30,996 bases of DNA, from positions 1 through 30,996 of the forward strand of contig JBFWVD010000057.1 of NCBI GenBank assembly GCA_050246915.1, written 5' to 3'. The position numbers and the translations under genes were made by a program. The DNA comes from JBFWVD01 sp050246915 (GTDB taxonomy: Bacteria > Actinomycetota > Acidimicrobiia > Acidimicrobiales > Ilumatobacteraceae). Positions 7,206-14,275 of this stretch are shown piece by piece. Below the pieces are notes generated by a model that saw only the letters and a list, made by a program, of their open reading frames with translations, did no database searches and had not been told where the DNA came from. Each line of letters begins with the position of its first letter. The first letter of the stretch is position 1.

Positions 7206-8606
7206 ATGCCTGAGTGGTACCTGACTGCGGTCGCCGACGCCGAGGTGTATCCGTATTGGTTCGATGACCACGATGAGCCCGACACCAATCCGATGCTGGT
7301 GTCCAACGAGTCGTGCGATCTGTGCATCGTCGGTGGTGGCTACACCGGTCTGTGGACGGCGATCTTGGCCAAGGAGCGCGACCCCTCGCGCGATGTCGTG
7401 TTACTGGAAGCCGAGAGCGTCGGTTGGGGCGCCAGCGGTCGCAACGGCGGCTTCATGGAGTCCAGCCTCACCCACGGAGTGGCCAATGGGCAGGAACGGT
7501 TCCCTGACGAGCTCTCCAAGCTCGAGTCCCATGGCCTCGCCAACCTCGACGCCATCGAGTCGGCGATCCGGCGTTACGCCATCGATTGCGACTTCGAGCG
7601 CACCGGCGTGATCGACGTGGCGACATCAGCGTCGCTGGTCGCCGATCTCGAGGACGACATGCGCCATCTACGCGAGCTCGGCCAGGACGTCGAACTGTTC
7701 GATCGCGATGCGATGCGCGCCGAGGTGCACTCGCCCACCTATCACGCGGGGTTGTGGCGCAAGGGCCGCGCCGCGCTGGTGGACCCGGCCCGATTGGTAT
7801 GGGGGCTCAAAGCCGCCGCCGAGAAGCTCGGTGTCCGCATCTACGAAGACACCAAAGCCACCGCGCTCCACAAAGACGGCGTCGGCGTCCGAGTGGTCAC
7901 GGCGCTGGGCGACGTGCGCGCTGCTCGCGTGGCTCTCGGCACCAACGCCTACCCGCCGCTGCTGCGATCGATGGGCCACTACATGGTGCCTGTCTACGAC
8001 TACTGCATGGCGACCCAGCCGCTGACGCCACAACAGCGCGAGAGCATCGGATGGGAGCGCCGCCAAGGGCTGGCCGACAACGCCAACCAGTTCCACTACT
8101 ACCGGCTCACCGAGGACAACCGCATCATCTGGGGTGGCTACGACACCATCTACTACTTCGGCAACCAGGTGAACCAGGACCTCGAGCGGCGCCCCGAGAC
8201 CCATGCCCTGCTGTCGAAGCATTTCTTCGAGACCTTCCCCCAACTCGAGGGGGTGCAGTTCAGCCACATCTGGGGTGGGGCCATCGATACCTCCACCCGC
8301 TTCTGCGTGTTCTGGGGCAAAGCGATGGGCGGCCGAGTCGTGTACGCCCTCGGCTACACCGGACTCGGCGTGGCCGCGACCCGCTTCGGCGCCGAGGTCA
8401 CCTTGGACCTCCTCGAAGGACGGCGGACCACCCGCACCCAGCTCAAGTTCGTACAGCGTCGCCCCATCCCGTTTCCTCCAGAGCCGGTCCGGTTCCTGGG
8501 CATCCAGGCCACCCGCTACTCGCTCAAGCAGGCCGACAAACGGGGCGGTCAGCGCAACGCCTGGCTCCGGACGCTCGATCGTCTCGGATTGGGCTTCGAC
8601 AGCTGA
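7206..8606 (+). CDS. FAD-dependent amine/amino-acid oxidase-like protein (DAO family)
   Basis: The 466-residue flavoenzyme resembles PuuB-like gamma-glutamylputrescine oxidases and glycine/sarcosine oxidases. The dinucleotide motif CIVGGGYTGLW lies at 40-50, with the acidic ribose-binding end LLEAES at 66-71, and the covalent/contact loop GWGASGRNGGF is at 73-83. Near the C-terminus, VVYALGYTGLGVAATRFGAEVTLDLL is the second FAD-contact region. A secondary amine or amino-acid substrate is likely but not identifiable. The ATG at 7206 follows GGAGG with good spacing; the open frame upstream is the shadow of the SDR gene. The stop lies in the first unit of a short tandem array. Confidence 0.85.
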   Translation: MPEWYLTAVADAEVYPYWFDDHDEPDTNPMLVSNESCDLCIVGGGYTGLWTAILAKERDPSRDVVLLEAESVGWGASGRNGGFMESSLTHGVANGQERFPDELSKLESHGLANLDAIESAIRRYAIDCDFERTGVIDVATSASLVADLEDDMRHLRELGQDVELFDRDAMRAEVHSPTYHAGLWRKGRAALVDPARLVWGLKAAAEKLGVRIYEDTKATALHKDGVGVRVVTALGDVRAARVALGTNAYPPLLRSMGHYMVPVYDYCMATQPLTPQQRESIGWERRQGLADNANQFHYYRLTEDNRIIWGGYDTIYYFGNQVNQDLERRPETHALLSKHFFETFPQLEGVQFSHIWGGAIDTSTRFCVFWGKAMGGRVVYALGYTGLGVAATRFGAEVTLDLLEGRRTTRTQLKFVQRRPIPFPPEPVRFLGIQATRYSLKQADKRGGQRNAWLRTLDRLGLGFDS

Positions 8607-8651
8607 ATGCCGGCAGCTGAATCCGGACAGCCGAATCCGGACAGCTGAATG
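8598..8651. repeat. Tandem array of about four 13-15 bp units across a gene end
   Basis: Units GACAGCTGAATGCCG, GCAGCTGAATCCG, GACAGCCGAATCCG and GACAGCTGAATG follow one another from 8598. The first contains the TGA stop of the FAD oxidoreductase, so the array is a multiplication of that gene's end into the spacer before the kinase gene. Confidence 0.85.
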
Positions 8652-8774
8652 AACATCGCTTTCACACAACCATAAGGTTCTTGGGGGAGACCGTCCCACG
8701 ACGGCGTGCTATTTCTTGGCGCCGTATTGCGGACTGACGAAGCAACGTCTCCCAGCAGGACAAGGCACATCACA

Positions 8775-10721
8775 GTGGATCTCGGCATCAACGGCATCGA
8801 GCACCGGAGCACCATCGGGCGGGGGAGCTTCTCCGTCGTGTACCGGGCCACCCAGAGTGCGCTCGCCCGCGACGTGGCCGTGAAGGTCCTCGTTGCGTCG
8901 TCCACCGATGCCAAGGTCCGCGATGCCTTCCTGGCCGAATGCCGGGCGCTCGCCCGTTTGTCCAACACCGCCGATGTGGTGAGCGTCTACGACGCCGGCT
9001 GGACGTCGTTCGACCAGCCGTACCTCGTGATGCCGTACATGGCTGGCGGCACGTTGCAGCAGCGCCTCGACAACGGTGAGCGTTTCACCCTGGCGGCCGC
9101 TTTGGAAGTGACCGGCCCGCTGCTCACCGCGTTGGAAGCGGCTCATGCCGCGGGGATCATCCATCGCGACGTCAAACCGTCCAACATCTTCGTCGACGCA
9201 AACGGCAGCGCTCACCTCGGTGATTTCGGCATCGCTTCGGTGCTCGACCTCACCACCTCGGCCACCACCGCCTTTGCCGGGACACCGCAGTTCGCTCCTC
9301 CCGAGGCCTTCGCCGGCGCACCGGCCGATCCTCGGCGTGATGTGTACTCCGCGGCCGCGACCCTGCGAACGCTGCTCATCGGCCGTACGCCGTTCTCCCG
9401 ACCCGGCAGCGATCTGCTCGGGGTCATCCATGCCGTCGGCAACGACGCACCGGCTCCACTTCCCGACGACTTGCCCCGGGGGGTCATCGACGCCCTCGAC
9501 AAGGCGATGGCCAAGGACCCTGCGGCACGCCAGCAGAGCGCCGCTCAGTTGCTCGACGAGCTGCAAGACGCCACGCGCGATCTCGGGGCCGCGGCCGCCC
9601 TCATCCCCGCCGCCAGCCTCCTGACACTCGAAACCGCGGGCGCCGTCGGTGGCCCCGCCAATGGTTCGAGCCCGGAGACGGTCCCCCCCACCGGGCCCAC
9701 CAGCTTGGCCGCGCTGAACGACGACGGACTCGACCCCATCTATGCCGCGCCACTCGAACCGCGGGCCAACCGACGCAGCCTCATGATCTTCGCCACGGCC
9801 ATGGCCGCAGCGTTGTTGGTCGTCGCCCTCGTCACCGTCTCGTTGCTGCGCAGCGGCCCTGACGGGAGCGACGACGATCATCTGCTCGCCATCGACCAAG
9901 GCACCACCAGCACCACCTCGGTCGACCCGACCACGACCACCTCCACGAGTACCACGGGTACGACCACCAGTGCAGGGGTCACGACCACGTCGATCGTCGA
10001 CCTGACGACCACCCTCGCACCTGTGGTCGCCGGGATCACGGTCGTCCCCGATCCCACCCAACCTCCGACAACGACCGCCACCACCCGGGCCACCACCACG
10101 CGACCGACGACGACCCGCGCCACGACCACGACCGTCGCACAGTCCACTACCACCGAGGCGCCCACCACCACCGAGGCATCGACCACCACCGAGGCGCCCA
10201 CCACTACTGAGGCGACGACCACCACCGCGGCGCCCACCACCACTGAGGCGACGACCACCACCATTGCGCCCACCACGACGACGGGGGCCACCACCACCGT
10301 TCCGGCCAGCACGACGACGGCGACACGCCGATTGCCGATCTCGTTGTGTCCGTCCGAAGCGACAGTGAACGTCAACTCGGCCGGCGGCACCCAATCGACC
10401 GGCGCCAACTGCAGCTCATATGTCGTGGGCATCGACGAATCGGGCGAGTACATCGAATGGACCCTGCCCAGCAACATCGCCTCGCAGCGAGCAACCGTCT
10501 CGGTGCGCTACGCGAACAACTCAGGCAGGACCGTGGGCCTGACGGTGTCGGTCAACGGCACCTCCGCCGGATCGCTGAGCCTCACCGATCGGACCAGTTG
10601 GTCATCGTGGGCGACCGCAGGCCGAGCCGCCAACATCTCGGGCGGGGCGCGCATTCGCATTGCCTTCGCCAGTGGATCGGGTGCCGCAACCGCGAACATC
10701 GATCAGCTCATCGTGTCCTGA
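8775..10721 (+). CDS. Transmembrane Ser/Thr protein kinase with Thr-rich stalk and CBM6-like outer domain
   Basis: This is a Hanks-type receptor kinase of about 648 residues. The kinase domain (about 8-270) has the Gly loop IGRGSFSVVY (14-23), ATP lysine K37, catalytic HRDVKPSN (130-137) and DFG (150-152). A linker leads to one membrane segment (about 335-358). Outside lies a Thr-rich stalk (about 375-516) with TTTEAP-type repeats, then a beta-rich domain (about 518-648) with Gly-Glu-Tyr-Ile-Glu-Trp, VSVRYAN, LTVSVNGTSAG, SWSSWAT and a terminal NIDQLIVS, which resembles CBM6-type carbohydrate-binding modules. PASTA repeats are absent. The GTG at 8775 is preferred (AAGG 9 bases upstream); GTG 8706 would add 23 residues. 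Confidence 0.88.
   Translation: MDLGINGIEHRSTIGRGSFSVVYRATQSALARDVAVKVLVASSTDAKVRDAFLAECRALARLSNTADVVSVYDAGWTSFDQPYLVMPYMAGGTLQQRLDNGERFTLAAALEVTGPLLTALEAAHAAGIIHRDVKPSNIFVDANGSAHLGDFGIASVLDLTTSATTAFAGTPQFAPPEAFAGAPADPRRDVYSAAATLRTLLIGRTPFSRPGSDLLGVIHAVGNDAPAPLPDDLPRGVIDALDKAMAKDPAARQQSAAQLLDELQDATRDLGAAAALIPAASLLTLETAGAVGGPANGSSPETVPPTGPTSLAALNDDGLDPIYAAPLEPRANRRSLMIFATAMAAALLVVALVTVSLLRSGPDGSDDDHLLAIDQGTTSTTSVDPTTTTSTSTTGTTTSAGVTTTSIVDLTTTLAPVVAGITVVPDPTQPPTTTATTRATTTRPTTTRATTTTVAQSTTTEAPTTTEASTTTEAPTTTEATTTTAAPTTTEATTTTIAPTTTTGATTTVPASTTTATRRLPISLCPSEATVNVNSAGGTQSTGANCSSYVVGIDESGEYIEWTLPSNIASQRATVSVRYANNSGRTVGLTVSVNGTSAGSLSLTDRTSWSSWATAGRAANISGGARIRIAFASGSGAATANIDQLIVS
10146..10290 (+). 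repeat. Coding 18-bp repeat for TTTEAP-type hexapeptides
   Basis: Within the kinase stalk, about eight imperfect 18-base units encode TTTEAP, TTTEAS, TTTEAT, TTTAAP and TTTIAP. The peptide is a probable extended and perhaps glycosylated spacer carrying the outer domain away from the membrane. Confidence 0.85.
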
Positions 10722-10780
10722 CCGCATCGCCTCGCTCGCGACGCCCCTTCAGCGAAACGACGGGACCACGACCCGCTCTC

Positions 10781-10793
10781 TATGCTGAAACGA
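10781..10793 (+). promoter_or_regulatory. Candidate -10 element for a leaderless moxR/coxD transcript
   Basis: TATGCT at 10781-10786 lies exactly 6 bases before the ATG at 10793, and no Shine-Dalgarno precedes that ATG. This is the arrangement of a leaderless actinobacterial mRNA starting at or next to the A of ATG. No clear -35 is seen. Confidence 0.45.
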
Positions 10794-11758
10794 TGACGAC
10801 ACAACCGCCGGGCGCAGATCGAACCAGGGCGGACAGTCCGGCCCAGGACGTGCCCACGGTGACGGCCGCCCTCGCTGCGCACGACTATCTGGCCGACGAG
10901 GGGCTCGCCACAGCGATCTTCTTGGCGATGCGACTACGACGCCCGTTGCTGCTCGAGGGCGAAGCGGGCGTCGGCAAGACAGAGGTGGCCAAGGTCCTGG
11001 CGCGGTGGACCGGCGGCGAGCTCATCCGCCTGCAGTGCTATGACGGCATCGACGTGTCCCAAGCGGTGTACGAGTGGGACTACGCCCGGCAGCTGCTCCA
11101 TCTGCGCGCGGTCGAGGCCGCCGGTTCGCTCGCCGCCTCCGATTCGCTCGAGGACGAGCTGTACTCCGAGCGCTATCTGGTGCGTCGACCACTGCTGCAG
11201 GCCATCGATCATCGCGAAGGCCCCCCGCCTGTGCTCCTCATCGACGAAGTCGACCGGGCCGATGACGAGTTCGAGGCGTTCCTGCTCGAGGTGCTGTCCG
11301 ACTACTCGGTGACCGTTCCCGAGCTGCGCACCTTCCATGCCATCACACCCCCGATCGTCATCGTCACCTCCAACCGGACCCGCGACGTCCACGACGCTCT
11401 CAAGCGGCGCTGTCTCTACCACTGGGTCGAACATCCCGACTTCGAGCGCGAGGTGGAGATCGTCCGTCTCCGCGCGCCACAGGTGCCCGACACGTTGACC
11501 CGTCAGGTCGCCGCGGCCACCGAGGCGCTGCGATCGATGGGCCTGTACAAACCCCCGGGCATCGCCGAGACCATCGACTGGACCACGGCCCTCGGTCTCC
11601 TCGGTCAACGAGAGTTGACACCTGCCATGGTCAGCGCGACGCTCGGCACCGTCCTCAAATACCGCGAGGACGCCGCGCGTGTGTCCGACGCCGGCGTCGA
11701 CAACCTGGTGCGCAACGCTCTCGAGCGCGCCGGCGACACCGCTCCCGCGAAGAGCTGA
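10793..11758 (+). CDS. coxD: MoxR-family AAA+ ATPase (CoxD type)
   Basis: The 321-residue AAA+ chaperone is of the MoxR/CoxD group, which in CO-dehydrogenase clusters helps mature the molybdenum active site together with a VWA partner. Walker A is GEAGVGKT at 56-63, Walker B is VLLIDEVD at 147-154, sensor 1 is in IVIVTSNRTRDVHDALKRRC, and the arginine finger region follows. The gene ends 15 bases before the coxE-like gene. A MoxR-VWA pair followed by XdhC genes is the classic CoxD-E-F layout, which supports the cox assignment. The start has no Shine-Dalgarno but a -10-like hexamer just upstream. Confidence 0.9.
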   Translation: MTTQPPGADRTRADSPAQDVPTVTAALAAHDYLADEGLATAIFLAMRLRRPLLLEGEAGVGKTEVAKVLARWTGGELIRLQCYDGIDVSQAVYEWDYARQLLHLRAVEAAGSLAASDSLEDELYSERYLVRRPLLQAIDHREGPPPVLLIDEVDRADDEFEAFLLEVLSDYSVTVPELRTFHAITPPIVIVTSNRTRDVHDALKRRCLYHWVEHPDFEREVEIVRLRAPQVPDTLTRQVAAATEALRSMGLYKPPGIAETIDWTTALGLLGQRELTPAMVSATLGTVLKYREDAARVSDAGVDNLVRNALERAGDTAPAKS

Positions 11759-11773
11759 CGACCGGGGTACGGC

Positions 11774-12985
11774 GTGTCGCCCGATCCGGTGAAGGTGTTC
11801 GAACCATCTGGTCTCGACGTGCCGCGCCTGGCCACGGCGTTCGGCCGGATGCTGCGAGACGCGGGGGTCGATGTCCCGCCGAGCAGCATCATCTTGTTCA
11901 ACGAAGCGTTGTCCGTGATCGGCATCGGCCGCCGCAGCGACGTGTACTGGGCGGGCCAGGCAACGCTGTTGCATCGGCCGGAAGATCGAGGGATCTTCGA
12001 CCAGTGCTTCTCCGACTTCTGGGAGCAACATGCCCAGCCGCTCACCATCGTCGCCGAGCCCGAGTCGATCACCGTGGCGTTCGACTCCGACGACGACAGC
12101 GACGACGAGGACGGTGCGGGCGACAGCGACGAACCCGATCAAGAACCCACCCTGCAGATGCGCTTCAGCGCGCAGGAAGTGTTGCGGCACAAGGACTTCG
12201 AGCACTGCACCTCGTCCGAATTGGACGAGCTGCACCGCATCTTGGGGAGGTTGAGGCTCACCAGCGCCCCGCGGCGCAGCCGCCGGCTCGTGCGGTCCCC
12301 ATCCACCACCGCGCGCCTCGATGTGCGGCGCACCGTGCGCGCCGCGTTGCGGGCCGACGGCGAGGCCATCGAGGTCCACCATCGCGTCACGTCGACCAAG
12401 CCACGTCGCCTGGTGTTGCTGCTCGACGTGTCGGGTTCGATGGAGTTGTACGCCCGCGTGCTGGTGCGCTTCGCTCACGCTGCTGTCATCGGCCGTCAGC
12501 GGGTCGAGGTCTTCGCCCTCGGCACCAGGTTGACGCGCATCACCCGCGAGTTGTCGAGCCGTGATCCCGATCGTGCCATCGGTCGGGCAGCCGACGCGGT
12601 GGTCGACTGGGCCGGTGGTACTCGACTCGGCGATGGGATCGGGGTCTTCAACGACCAGTGGGGACAACGAGGGATGGCTCGTGGGGCCATCGTGGTGATC
12701 TTGTCCGACGGTTGGGACCGCGGCGCCCCCGAGGTGATGGCCGAGCAGATGTCCCGCCTGTCGCGAGTCGCCCACAGCGTCATCTGGGTCAACCCACTCA
12801 AAGCCACCACCGGATACGCGCCCCTGGCGCGTGGCATGTCGGCGGCACTCCCCTACATTGACCACTTCGTGGAGGGTCATTCACTCGACGCCATCGAGCG
12901 GTTGGCCGAGGTGATCGCCCATGATCGCCCGTCGACGATGAAGGGCAGCGCGAAGCTGCCGACCACGATGAGTCCGACGCGATGA
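11774..12985 (+). CDS. coxE: VWA-domain protein (CoxE type)
   Basis: The 403-residue CoxE-like protein is the expected partner of the preceding MoxR ATPase. The N-terminal helical half (about 1-100) begins after a short leader with LDVPRLATAFGRMLRDAGVDV. An acidic Asp/Ser/Glu run lies at about 104-124. The C-terminal half is a von Willebrand A domain with MIDAS motif DVSGSM (218-223), WAGGTRLGDGIG and ILSDGWDRG. The GTG at 11774 lies close after the upstream stop. The C-terminus ends in a stretch whose last codons are multiplied as a short tandem array in the following spacer. Confidence 0.9.
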   Translation: MSPDPVKVFEPSGLDVPRLATAFGRMLRDAGVDVPPSSIILFNEALSVIGIGRRSDVYWAGQATLLHRPEDRGIFDQCFSDFWEQHAQPLTIVAEPESITVAFDSDDDSDDEDGAGDSDEPDQEPTLQMRFSAQEVLRHKDFEHCTSSELDELHRILGRLRLTSAPRRSRRLVRSPSTTARLDVRRTVRAALRADGEAIEVHHRVTSTKPRRLVLLLDVSGSMELYARVLVRFAHAAVIGRQRVEVFALGTRLTRITRELSSRDPDRAIGRAADAVVDWAGGTRLGDGIGVFNDQWGQRGMARGAIVVILSDGWDRGAPEVMAEQMSRLSRVAHSVIWVNPLKATTGYAPLARGMSAALPYIDHFVEGHSLDAIERLAEVIAHDRPSTMKGSAKLPTTMSPTR

Positions 12986-13048
12986 ACCCAGCGACATGAA
13001 CCCAGCGACATGAACCCAGGCACGTCGATCACAGGCACGTCGATCACA
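12979..13048. repeat. Two consecutive short tandem arrays between coxE and the first xdhC gene
   Basis: GCGACATGAACCCA occurs twice exactly (12991-13004, 13005-13018) after a shorter first copy at 12979-12990 that contains the coxE stop. Then GGCACGTCGATCACA occurs twice exactly (13019-13033, 13034-13048), with a partial third copy. The two units are unrelated and the arrays abut without a gap. Confidence 0.93.
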
Positions 13049-13062
13049 GACACGGAGCAGCG

Positions 13063-13380
13063 ATGAAGGAGATCCTCGACGACATCGAGCGTTGGCGCAG
13101 CGCTGGCCAGCGCGTCGCCGTTGCCCGCGTCGTGAACATCGAAGGTTCGGGTCCACGCGACCCAGGGGCGTCGATGGCCGTGAGCGAGTTGGGCGAAGTC
13201 GCCGGCTCGGTGTCGGGCGGCTGCGTCGAAGGAGCCGTGGTCTCCGAGGCCCTCGACGTGCTCGCCTCGGGCGAACACGGACGCATGGTGAAGTTCGGGT
13301 ACTCCGACGACGAGGCCTTCTCGGTCGGCCTCACCTGTGGCGGCACCATCCATCTGTTCATCGAACCGCTCGATTGGTGA
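13063..13380 (+). CDS. Stand-alone XdhC/CoxI N-domain protein (CoxF-like)
   Basis: The 105-residue protein consists of just the XdhC_CoxI domain. It starts MKEILDDIERWRSAGQRVAVARVVNIEGSGPRDPGASMAV and has the signature GEVAGSVSGGCVEGAVVSEA and the TCGGTIHLFIEPL end. XdhC-type proteins bind or insert the molybdenum cofactor in molybdenum hydroxylases. A GGAG lies 5 bases before the ATG. The stop is 7 bases before the next gene, which carries the Rossmann half, so the two probably act together as the two parts of a normally single XdhC protein. Confidence 0.9.
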   Translation: MKEILDDIERWRSAGQRVAVARVVNIEGSGPRDPGASMAVSELGEVAGSVSGGCVEGAVVSEALDVLASGEHGRMVKFGYSDDEAFSVGLTCGGTIHLFIEPLDW

Positions 13381-13387
13381 GCCGCTG

Positions 13388-14182
13388 ATGTACGAACGGT
13401 TCCGCGATCTCGTCCGAGCGGCGCGCCCCGTAGCGCTGGCCACCGTCATCCGTGGCAGCAGCGTCGGCGCCAAGTTGTTGGTCGTCCCGGGCGAGGAGAC
13501 GCAAGGTTCGCTCGGCGGCGCCGAGTTGGACCGTGTCGTGGGACGAGACGCCGTCGCCGAGCTCGAAGCCGGGCAGACCCTCGTGCGTCACTACGGGCCC
13601 GACGGTCAGGCCAACTACGCCGCCGACGCCGCCGACGCGGTCCACGTGTTCATCGAGTCGTTCGCGCCGCCCCCGCAGATGCTGGTGTTCGGAGCGGTCG
13701 ACTTCACCGCAGCTCTGGCCAAGGTGGGCAAGGTGCTCGGCTATCGGGTGGTGGTGTGCGATGCCCGAGAGGTGTTCGCCACCAAGCGCCGGTTCCCGAT
13801 GGCCGATGAGATCATCGTCGACTGGCCTCAACGGGTGTTCGAACGACTGGGCGCCGGGCTCGGGCCACGCGATTGCGTCTGCATCCTCACCCACGACACC
13901 AAGTTCGACGTCCCCGCCGTGCAGGGTGCCCTGGCCACGAGGGTCGGCTACATCGGGGTCATGGGATCTCGCAAGACCCACGCCAAGCGGCTCGAGCGAC
14001 TGGCCGAGGTCGGCATCACCGATCCGGCCGATCTGGCCCGGCTCATGAGCCCCATCGGGCTCGACATCGGCGCACGCTCACCGGAGGAGACCGCGGTGTC
14101 GATCTGCGCAGAGATCATCGCCGTGCGCACCGGGCGCGAAGCGCCGTCGCTGCGGGACTCGAACGGTCCCATCCACCGCTGA
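13388..14182 (+). CDS. XdhC-family protein with Rossmann domain (CoxI/CoxF-like)
   Basis: The 264-residue protein has two parts: a divergent XdhC_CoxI-like N-domain (1-95: RPVALATVIRGSSVGAKLLVVPG, GSLGGAELDRVV) lacking the SGGCVE signature, and a C-terminal XdhC Rossmann domain (about 96-264) with MLVFGAVDFTAALAKVGKVLGYRVVVCDARE, CVCILTHDTKFDVPAVQGAL, YIGVMGSRKTHAKRLERL and the LMSPIGLDIGARSPEETAVSICAEIIAV end. Members act as molybdenum-cofactor insertion or sulfuration chaperones. The ATG at 13388 is chosen for spacing to the previous stop. The normal active pair here is likely the previous protein's N-domain plus this Rossmann domain. Confidence 0.9.
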   Translation: MYERFRDLVRAARPVALATVIRGSSVGAKLLVVPGEETQGSLGGAELDRVVGRDAVAELEAGQTLVRHYGPDGQANYAADAADAVHVFIESFAPPPQMLVFGAVDFTAALAKVGKVLGYRVVVCDAREVFATKRRFPMADEIIVDWPQRVFERLGAGLGPRDCVCILTHDTKFDVPAVQGALATRVGYIGVMGSRKTHAKRLERLAEVGITDPADLARLMSPIGLDIGARSPEETAVSICAEIIAVRTGREAPSLRDSNGPIHR

Positions 14183-14222
14183 GCGATCGGCTGAGTCCGA
14201 TCTCGCTCGCCGCCTCAACGAC

Positions 14223-14258
14223 GAAGGCCCGTGTCAGCTGATGTTGACACGGGCCTTC
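14223..14258. terminator. Strong 14-bp stem hairpin between xdhC and nirA
   Basis: GAAGGCCCGTGTCA (14223-14236) pairs perfectly with TGACACGGGCCTTC (14245-14258) around an 8-base loop. It sits between the convergent xdhC and nitrite/sulfite reductase genes and fits a bidirectional terminator. Confidence 0.85.
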
Positions 14259-14275
14259 TCGCGTTCAGGACCAGC

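Noticed and set aside
8709..10394. A 561-codon minus-strand frame opposite the kinase, with Gly/Arg-rich repeats
   Set aside because: Its repeats are the complement of the Thr-rich stalk codons; the kinase motifs on the plus strand decide the matter.
10934..12880. A 648-codon minus-strand frame opposite coxD and coxE
   Set aside because: The plus strand holds two proteins with clear Walker and MIDAS motifs; the minus frame shows no family features.
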